Shown here in pieces: positions 49,501 to 58,181 of a stretch of DNA of 64,000 nt. Every line of letters starts with the position of its first letter. Within the stretch, counting starts at the first letter, position 1. Both the position numbers and the translations under genes were made by a program. The stretch is from Metellina segmentata (taxonomy: Eukaryota; Arthropoda; Arachnida; Araneae; Tetragnathidae): NCBI GenBank assembly GCA_947359465.1, contig OX375878.1, positions 72,159,916 through 72,223,915 of the forward strand, given 5' to 3'. The notes beneath the pieces were generated by a model. The model ran no database searches and had not been told where the DNA came from. It was given only the letters and a program-made list of their open reading frames with translations.

Positions 49501-52500
49501 GGTTATTGTTTTTAGCTAGTTGGGAAATAGCAGTTATATTTTGGTTGGGATCAGATGGCGTGTCAATAAAAGAACTGAACGCGCAACATAAAGGACGGTT
49601 CGCGTAAGACCTTACGAATTGGTTTACCTCAGGCCCGCAGATCAGACAGGGCCCTTCGGAGAGATTTATCCGTCTCCAATTTACAGACACCAAATAGGGT
49701 CCATGTGAGAATGACCTGAAGGCGGGGGTTATTGTTTTTAGCTAGTTGGGAAATAGCAGTTATATTTTGGTTGGGATCAGATGGCGTGTCAATAAAAGAA
49801 CTGAATGCGTAACATAAAGGACGGTACGCGTAAGACCTTGCGAATTGGCTTACCTCAGACCCGCAGATCAGGCACGGCCCTGCGAAGAGATTTATCCATC
49901 TCCACTCTACAGACACCAAATAGGGACAATGTATGGATGACCTGAAAGACCTATCTACGGCTGTATATGTACATAAATTTACCAACCTGTTTCGTGACGA
50001 ATCGGGGGTATAGTTTTTAGCTAGTTGAAAAATAGCGGTTGTGGTTTGGTTGGGATCAGATGGCGTGTCAATAAAAGAACTGAATGCGTAACATAAAGGA
50101 CGGTTCGCGTAAGACCTTACGAATTGGTTTACCTCAGGCCCGCAGATCAGACAGGGCCCTTCGGAGAGATTTATCCGTCTCCAGTTTACAGACACCAAAT
50201 AGGGTCCATGTGAGAATGACCTGAAGGCGGGGGTTATTGTTTTTAGCTAGTTGGGAAATAGCAGTTATATTTTGGTTGGGATCAGATGGCGTGTCAATAA
50301 AAGAACTGAATGCGTAACATAAAGGACGGTACGCGTAAGACCTTGCGAATTGGCTTACCTCAGACCCGCAGATCAGGCACGGCCCTGCGAAGAGATTTAT
50401 CCATCTCCACTCTACAGACACCAAATAGGGACAATGTATGGATGACCTGAAAGACCTATCTACGGCTGTATATGTACATAAATTTACCAACCTGTTTCGT
50501 GACGAATCGGGGGTATAGTTTTTAGCTAGTTGAAAAATAGCGGTTGTGGTTTGGTTGGGGGTCAGATGGCGTGTCAATAAAAGAACTGAATGCGTAACAT
50601 AAAGGAGGGTACGCGTAAGACCTTGTGAATTGGCTTACCTAAGACCCGCAGATAAGACAGGTCCCTTCGGAGAGATTTATCCGTCTCCAGTTTACAGACA
50701 CCAAATAGGGTCCATGTGAGAATGACCTGAAGGCGGGGGTTATTGTTTTTAGCTAGTTGGGAAATAGCAGTTATATTTTGGTTGGGATCAGATGGCGTGT
50801 CAATAAAAGAACTGAATGCGTAACATAAAGGAGGGTACGCGTAAGACCTTGTGAATTGGCTTACCTAAGACCCGCAGATCAGGCACGGCCCTGCGAAGAG
50901 ATTTATCCATCTCCACTCTACAGACACCAAATAGGGACAATGTATGGATGACCTGAAAGACCTATCTACGGCTGTATATGTACATAAATTTACCAACCTG
51001 TTTCGTGACGAATCGGGGGTATAGTTTTTAGCTAGTTGAAAAATAGCGGTTGTGGTTTGGTTGGGGGTCAGATGGCGTGTCAATAAAAGAACTGAATGCG
51101 TAACATAAAGGAGGGTACGCGTAAGACCTTGTGAATTGGCTTACCTAAGACCCGCAGATAAGACAGGTCCCTTCGGAGAGATTTATCCGTCTCCAGTTTA
51201 CAGACACCAAATAGGGTCCATGTGAGAATGACCTGAAGGCGGGGGTTATTGTTTTTAGCTAGTTGGGAAATAGCAGTTATATTTTGGTTGGGATCAGATG
51301 GCGTGTCAATAAAAGAACTGAATGCGTAACATAAAGGACGGTACGCGTAAGACCTTGCGAATTGGCTTACCTCAGACCCGCAGATCAGGCACGGCCCTGC
51401 GAAGAGATTTATCCATCTCCACTCTACAGACACCAAATAGGGACAATGTATGGATGACCTGAAAGACCTATCTACGGCTGTATATGTACATAAATTTACC
51501 AACCTGTTTCGTGACGAATCGGGGGTATAGTTTTTAGCTAGTTGAAAAATAGCGGTTGTGGTTTGGTTGGGATCAGATGGCGTGTCAATAAAAGAACTGA
51601 ATGCGTAACATAAAGGACGGTTCGCGTAAGACCTTACGAATTGGTTTACCTCAGGCCCGCAGATCAGACAGGGCCCTTCGGATAGATTTATCCGTCTCCA
51701 GTTTACAGACACCAAATAGGGTCCATGTGAGAATGACCTGAAGGCGGGGGTTATTGTTTTTAGCTAGTTGGGAAATAGCAGTTATATTTTGGTTGGGATC
51801 AGATGGCGTGTCAATAAAAGAACTGAACGCGCAACATAAAGGACGGTTCGCGTAAGACCTTACGAATTGGTTTACCTCAGGCCCGCAGATCAGACAGGGC
51901 CCTTCGGAGAGATTTATCCGTCTCCAATTTACAGACACCAAATAGGGTCCATGTGAGAATGACCTGAAGGCGGGGGTTATTGTTTTTAGCTAGTTGGGAA
52001 ATAGCAGTTATATTTTGGTTGGGATCAGATGGCGTGTCAATAAAAGAACTGAATGCGTAACATAAAGGACGGTACGCGTAAGACCTTGCGAATTGGCTTA
52101 CCTCAGACCCGCAGATCAGGCACGGCCCTGCGAAGAGATTTATCCATCTCCACTCTACAGACACCAAATAGGGACAATGTATGGATGACCTGAAAGACCT
52201 ATCTACGGCTGTATATGTACATAAATTTACCAACCTGTTTCGTGACGAATCGGGGGTATAGTTTTTAGCTAGTTGAAAAATAGCGGTTGTGGTTTGGTTG
52301 GGATCAGATGGCGTGTCAATAAAAGAACTGAATGCGTAACATAAAGGACGGTTCGCGTAAGACCTTACGAATTGGTTTACCTCAGGCCCGCAGATCAGAC
52401 AGGGCCCTTCGGAGAGATTTATCCGTCTCCAGTTTACAGACACCAAATAGGGTCCATGTGAGAATGACCTGAAGGCGGGGGTTATTGTTTTTAGCTAGTT

Positions 52501-54092
52501 GGGAAATAGCAGTTATATTTTGGTTGGGATCAGATGGCGTGTCAATAAAAGAACTGAATGCGTAACATAAAGGACGGTACGCGTAAGACCTTGCGAATTG
52601 GCTTACCTCAGACCCGCAGATCAGGCACGGCCCTGCGAAGAGATTTATCCATCTCCACTCTACAGACACCAAATAGGGACAATGTATGGATGACCTGAAA
52701 GACCTATCTACGGCTGTATATGTACATAAATTTACCAACCTGTTTCGTGACGAATCGGGGGTATAGTTTTTAGCTAGTTGAAAAATAGCGGTTGTGGTTT
52801 GGTTGGGGGTCAGATGGCGTGTCAATAAAAGAACTGAATGCGTAACATAAAGGAGGGTACGCGTAAGACCTTGTGAATTGGCTTACCTAAGACCCGCAGA
52901 TAAGACAGGTCCCTTCGGAGAGATTTATCCGTCTCCAGTTTACAGACACCAAATAGGGTCCATGTGAGAATGACCTGAAGGCGGGGGTTATTGTTTTTAG
53001 CTAGTTGGGAAATAGCAGTTATATTTTGGTTGGGATCAGATGGCGTGTCAATAAAAGAACTGAATGCGTAACATAAAGGAGGGTACGCGTAAGACCTTGT
53101 GAATTGGCTTACCTAAGACCCGCAGATCAGGCACGGCCCTGCGAAGAGATTTATCCATCTCCACTCTACAGACACCAAATAGGGACAATGTATGGATGAC
53201 CTGAAAGACCTATCTACGGCTGTATATGTACATAAATTTACCAACCTGTTTCGTGACGAATCGGGGGTATAGTTTTTAGCTAGTTGAAAAATAGCGGTTG
53301 TGGTTTGGTTGGGGGTCAGATGGCGTGTCAATAAAAGAACTGAATGCGTAACATAAAGGAGGGTACGCGTAAGACCTTGTGAATTGGCTTACCTAAGACC
53401 CGCAGATCAGGCACGGCCCTGCGAAGAGATTTATCCATCTCCACTCTACAGACACCAAATAGGGACAATGTATGGATGACCTGAAAGACCTATCTACGGC
53501 TGTATATGTACATAAATTTACCAACCTGTTTCGTGACGAATCGGGGGTATAGTTTTTAGCTAGTTGAAAAATAGCGGTTGTGGTTTGGTTGGGGGTCAGA
53601 TGGCGTGTCAATAAAAGAACTGAATGCGTAACATAAAGGAGGGTACGCGTAAGACCTTGTGAATTGGCTTACCTAAGACCCGCAGATCAGGCACGGCCCT
53701 GCGAAGAGATTTATCCATCTCCACTCTACAGACACCAAATAGGGACAATGTATGGATGACCTGAAAGACCTATCTACGGCTGTATATGTACATAAATTTA
53801 CCAACCTGTTTCGTGACGAATCGGGGGTATAGTTTTTAGCTAGTTGAAAAATAGCGGTTGTGGTTTGGTTGGGGGTCAGATGGCGTGTCAATAAAAGAAC
53901 TGAATGCGTAACATAAAGGAGGGTACGCGTAAGACCTTGTGAATTGGCTTACCTAAGACCCGTAGATCAGACAGGTCCCTTCGGAGAGATTTATCCGTCT
54001 CCAGTTTACAGACACCAAATAGGGTCCATGTATAGATGACCAGAAGGACACCTACCTACGGCTGTATATGTACATAAATTTACCAACATGTG
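46514..54092 (-). repeat. Higher-order satellite array, 226/280-bp monomers
   Basis: Using 'ccaaataggg' as anchor I find 30 monomer positions from 46711 to 54015. The 29 intervals are 15 of 226 bp, 6 of 279 bp and 8 of 280 bp. The order S-L280-S-L279-S-S-L279 makes a 1742-bp unit present at 46711-48452 and 48453-50194. The third unit (50195-52442, 2248 bp) is the same with one extra S-L280 dimer. The array ends S-L-S-L-L-L. The short monomer equals the long one minus 54 bp between 'gacctgaa' and 'gggggt'. Copies of the unit look almost identical, so amplification or homogenisation is recent. The minus strand is stop-poor (frames up to 211 codons), but the frame shifts between monomers, so this is not a repeated-domain protein gene. 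Confidence 0.95.
53175..54014. repeat. Terminal run of three 280-bp long monomers
   Basis: Anchors at 53175, 53455, 53735 and 54015 are exactly 280 bp apart and the three units appear identical by eye. This differs from the alternating order of the rest of the array and suggests a separate, very recent local amplification. Confidence 0.9.
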
Positions 54093-54260
54093 GTAGGCAA
54101 GTTACTAGTATGTCTGATTTTCGTTTTCACGACCATGTGAATAACGATTCTCGCCAATAGTTGTGGAGATCCAAAAAAAATTTTCGGGGCCTTCCCCAAA
54201 TCTTTTGTGATATTACCTAGTCGGAGAGGAGGGACTGCGCCCCCAACTAAGTTGAAGAAG

Positions 54261-54510
54261 GCCCGCACCCAAGATACGTCCCTCTGGACAGGTTTACCCA
54301 GAAACCAAATAGGGTCCTCTTAATAGGTTTAACCGGTCCGCATTCCCTATACGGCCTTCAAGACAGATTTCCCTGTCTCGCAGACCACATGCAGCCCTCC
54401 GAATAGGTTACCCGGCCTGCTGGCAGATACGTCTCTCTGAATGGGTTTTCCCTCTCCACACACCAGATGCGGCCCAGTGAGTAGGTTTCCCGGCATGCAG
54501 ACCAGATACG
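54261..54510. repeat. Degenerate 39-bp tandem repeat, about 6.5 copies
   Basis: Units follow the pattern 'cagaccagatacggccctcc' then 'gaataggtttcccgg' with many changes; starts fall near 54261, 54299, 54334, 54374, 54413, 54452 and 54490. The same pattern is visible in the satellite monomer ('cagatcaggcacggccctgc' followed by 'gaagagatttatcc', and 'cagacaccaaataggg'), so the satellite probably arose from this older short repeat. Confidence 0.7.
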
Positions 54511-56280
54511 AATACCTGTTATTTCTAGAGGATAGTCATTTACAAAAAATAAATATTTAGAAATGTAGCAAAACAGAGCGTAACTTTGTTTCACAAATAG
54601 CTACGTTGGAATTTGCGCAAGCAGATTCAAATATATATTTTTGTTTTCACTTGTGCTATTTGCTCTACGTGTTGAATTTGTCTGTTCACGCTCAGGTAAG
54701 CCAAAGGGAAATACTTGGAAATATAACTTGCACATTGGAATTCACACACCTCTTATCATTATCCTTCCATCCGTTCTAGTCAGAGTCCGTGCGTAAAAAA
54801 TGACCATAGTACCGCGATGTTCAACCAATGTGCCGCAAGAATTACCATAGTAACATTCGCCGTCCAAATGCAGAGTTTGTGCTATCTACTCTAGTTTTCA
54901 ATTTAAACGCCTATTTTAATTTCGATAAATGAATCACTTGCCTTAACATGAATGGGGTAAATAAAATAAGCTCGTGTGTCGATCACAGCAGTTTCTTTTG
55001 TTCAGAGTAGTGTAGGTGGTGATACTACTCTTGACCTCTAGGGACATTTAAAAAAATTGTGTATAGTGAATAAATTGCAATGTTGTGTGTACCCTTTTTG
55101 TTGTTTGAGTTTCTTTTCCAATTTTTATTAAGAAGAAATAAAGCAACTTGGGAATAAATTTAAAAAAGACTTAGTTTAGTTGGATTTCAAATAGTTCTCG
55201 ATAATATTATGTACCGAGTCATGGAAATCTACCCGACGGGCAGAGATCTTTTCTCAAGATTAAACTGGTACCTTTTCTCTGTTGTGTGTCTGAAATTCAT
55301 GACTCATATGTAATATCTGCCTGTTAGTACTCATAACAAAAACAGTGATTGTAATTTCCATAGCTAGAAGATCACTGACATAAGTTTGAAAAGATGATAC
55401 TGCAGATGCTTAACTTCCTCGTCTATTTGATATCGGACTGTTTCGTAAATGGAGTTATTAGGAATTGAAGAGGAATTTTGATAAGTCCAACGCAATATTT
55501 TAAATAAGAGCATGGTGTTACCTTTGAGAGGTGGCATTTGGCGCTTTAATTTTCATTCCATGGATATCACACATGTAGATTCTGACTTGTGTATCACAAA
55601 GAGGTGTAAACGGTCTCTGTATCTTTGTATGAATATATTTGTAACTTATTATTTATATTATGAGATTCAAATTGAGTTATTATTTTATTAAATACTGTAA
55701 AAAAATCGTATTATATATCCAAATGTGTATAAGTTTACGTTTTTAGAATTTCTCTTATAATAGTAGATGTATTGTGGGGAAAAGAGTATTATATTAACCG
55801 AATGCTATGAGATTTTAAAGCATTGGTGGCAGAAAATAAAATGGGATTTTTATAAATTCTCTTCCAACACAATTTCTTCTCTTATATGTATTTTTTTTGT
55901 AGATAATTTATTTTCTTCGTTAAAGCATTGGGAGGTTTTTTGAGAAGGAAAAAAGCCGATTGAGCAGAAAAACACAAGTGTAATATTTATTATTTTACTA
56001 ATCACTTTTTGTGTCAACTTTTTCCTAGACAAACTCTTGTTCATGTCTTTCCTTCTTCGACAAAAACACATGTCACGTTTTAAAACATGTGATTTCTATT
56101 ATTGATTTTCTAGGAACCTCCGAAATAGAAATCATCTGTCGAACTTTTATTTTTATCTTTTATGAAAGCACAAATGTGACTTACTGTTTGAACAATTTAA
56201 TGTGCTACTCAATATGTCGTGTTGTGTATAGGAATATCAAAATAGTGGTGGAACTGCCAAAGACTCCGAAAGAGCTAATA
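54511..56280. other. AT-rich DNA, nothing recognised
   Basis: No repeat family from elsewhere in the window and no coding signal was seen. Confidence 0.4.
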
Positions 56281-56877
56281 CATGGTGAATCAACGGTCAG
56301 AGGACAAATTTGGAGGGGTGGTACAGCTTACCAAAACATATATTTTTCGTAAAGGAATGTATGGTCGGAAGTGACGCGTGGAGGCTCGAACACAAAAATT
56401 GAGACCTCAACAGAAAAACATTGTTTATTTACAACATCCTTGCAAAGTGCTTCTTTGCAGCAATATTTACAATAAATGCTCAAAATTGCGAGCACCAACA
56501 GTAATACACGCTTTGTAGCGTCGGAGAAGTGATTGGCGAACAGTTCCAAAGATGCCTGGCATTTGGCGCACTCTTGCGGCCGCAATGGACAGTCGAGTAA
56601 CGAGGTCCTCAATTGAGTCGACTGGAGTTTGGATATTGTACAGTTCTTGATCCAGTTCTTCCGTTGGTAGTCGCAATTTTGAGCATTTATTGTAAACATT
56701 GCTGCAAAGAAGCACTTTGCAATGGTGTTATAAAATGTTTTTCTGTTCATGTCTCTTTTCTTTTGTTCGTGCCTCCACGCGTCACCTCCGACCATTCATT
56801 CTTATACGAAAAATGTTTGTTTTAGTAAGCTGTACCATCCCTCCAAGTTTGTCCCATGACCGTTGAATCACCCGGCA
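56281..56877 (-). mobile_element. mariner-like foldback element, about 210-bp arms
   Basis: The left arm (56284-56491) and right arm (56670-56875) are inverted copies: 'ggtgaatcaacggtcag' outside, 'gtacagcttac', 'gacgcgtggaggc' and 'gcagcaatatttacaataaa' inside. TA occurs at both junctions (56279-56280 and 56878-56879). Each arm includes the last codons of a transposase ('RNFEHLL' then stop) reading outward, so the right arm is an inverted duplicate of the true 3' end. The middle keeps more of the transposase. Confidence 0.7.
56467..56665 (-). pseudogene. mariner-like transposase C-terminus, fragment
   Basis: The minus-strand frame reads 'TEELDQELYNIQTPVDSIED', then 'LVTRLSIAAARVRQMPGIFG', then 'TVRQSLLRRYKACITVGARN' and 'FEHLL' before the stop. 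This matches the C-terminal region of a class of mariner-type transposases known from many arthropods ('..RI..AA..IR..PGIF..VRQS..RR...CI..GG..FEHLL'). Everything upstream, including the catalytic triad, is missing. Confidence 0.65.
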
Positions 56878-56943
56878 TAAATATGTTTGTAAGCATTCGC
56901 GTATATGTTAATGTTTTAAACCTGTAGAAGTATTATATCTATA

Positions 56944-58181
56944 GGGTGGACAAAATAATATGAATACCTGTGGAATGTGACACACAATATTTATTAGTAA
57001 GGAGTTGGTCCATGGCCTGATTTACAGTTTGTATCCAACGTGGACAATCCAGGTCATGCACAATCTTCCAACAAATGCTCATCCTCATGCAAAGCTCTCT
57101 AGCTCAGAAAGTGTGGCTGGATGTGGAAACCTATCACGTACTTTGGACTGTAAAATACCCCACAAAAGTCCAATTAGATAAAGATCAAGGGACTGGGGAG
57201 GCCAGACGAGATGTTTTACATCATCCTCTTACTCATCTAATCATGCTGCTTGGACACAGCAGTTAGGGGTCTTGGCCGTCTTCGAAAACAGTTGTTTGCC
57301 AGGGAGTACATTCTGCAGCATAGGATACTCATAATATTGAGATATTGCACTCATTTGATCTTCCTATGGAGGACTACTAGTAATACGAGACCACGCCAAA
57401 ATATCACGTCCCACACCATCACAGAACTCCCTCCGTTATTAAAACTAGGAAGGAAAACATAAAAGACTTGTAAGAGCGTTTTCCATACGTAGTAAACACG
57501 TCCGATGATCTGAAATAAGGTAATTAGTCCAGATGACTTGTCCCCACTGATGTGTCTAGTCTCTGCTCTGTGTATCATTGTCGTCATTCTAAAGCATTCA
57601 TTGGACTGTGTAACCAATGATTTTGGAATAGCCGGTCCACCATCAATGTTTCCAACATGTAGTTCCCGTTGGAAAGTTTTGCCTGATACAGGATCCTGGA
57701 GATAGATGTTATAATTTCGAAGTATATCGGAGACACCTTTGTCTTGTGTTTTCGAGCTAAATCTGCTTCAACATCCGCCTTTCCTTGTCAGTGAGATTTT
57801 ATTTTCGTCCACTGTTCTGTTTCAAAGATAACGTCTTACCGTGTTTTGTATAGGCAGTCATAACAGTTAACACTGTGCTCCTTGCAAACACCCAAAAGAT
57901 TTGCTGTCTGCGTCACTTTGACTCCAATGATGATGCCTCTTTGTCCCACTGAATGATGATGCCTCTCCAATGATGATGCCTCTTTGGAAGTCGGAGAGGT
58001 TTGACACAACGGTGTTTGGATGCTAGCAGAATAGTTCTCTTACAGCCGGTAGAACTGATAGACTGATACTTTCGCCTTCATGGCCACGAGGTGACAGACT
58101 TGTGTTATGCGTCGAGGCTACACTGCAAGGACGAAATGCGATCTGATTTCATATTTGTGTTCATATTATTATGTCCACCAC
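56944..58181 (-). mobile_element. Tc1-like transposon, decayed
   Basis: The left end 'gggtggacaaaataatatga' and the complement of the right end 'gtggtggacataataatatg' form a TIR of about 24 bp; the element is about 1.24 kb, close to the 1.2-1.7 kb of a full Tc1-family element. A transposase relic runs on the minus strand. A 'gatgatgcctct' motif is locally repeated three times at about 57930-57985. Confidence 0.7.
57060..58090 (-). pseudogene. Tc1-like transposase, degenerate
   Basis: On the minus strand a frame at 57617-57351 contains 'GGSSVMVWDVIFWRGL', the 'GG.SVMVWG..SW.G' block around the second catalytic Asp of Tc1 transposases (MVWG changed to MVWD). Further on, about 57225-57110, comes 'HLVWPPQSLDLYLIGLLWGIL', the 'WP..SPDLNPIE..W' block of the third catalytic residue, here with its acidic Glu lost. 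Stops and frameshifts interrupt the gene. The N-terminal DNA-binding part toward 58090 is too decayed to read with confidence. Inactive. Confidence 0.7.

Noticed and set aside
46650..53891. Array frames as a family of tandem genes
   Set aside because: Monomer lengths are not multiples of three, so the frame changes between units; the frames look like by-products of amplification.
46514..54092. CRISPR-like array
   Set aside because: Units of 226-280 bp with no short repeat/unique spacer alternation; this is a eukaryotic satellite.
56328..56795. 155-codon minus-strand frame in the foldback element
   Set aside because: It is an alternative frame over the inverted arms; the transposase-like reading is the other minus-strand frame at 56467-56715.
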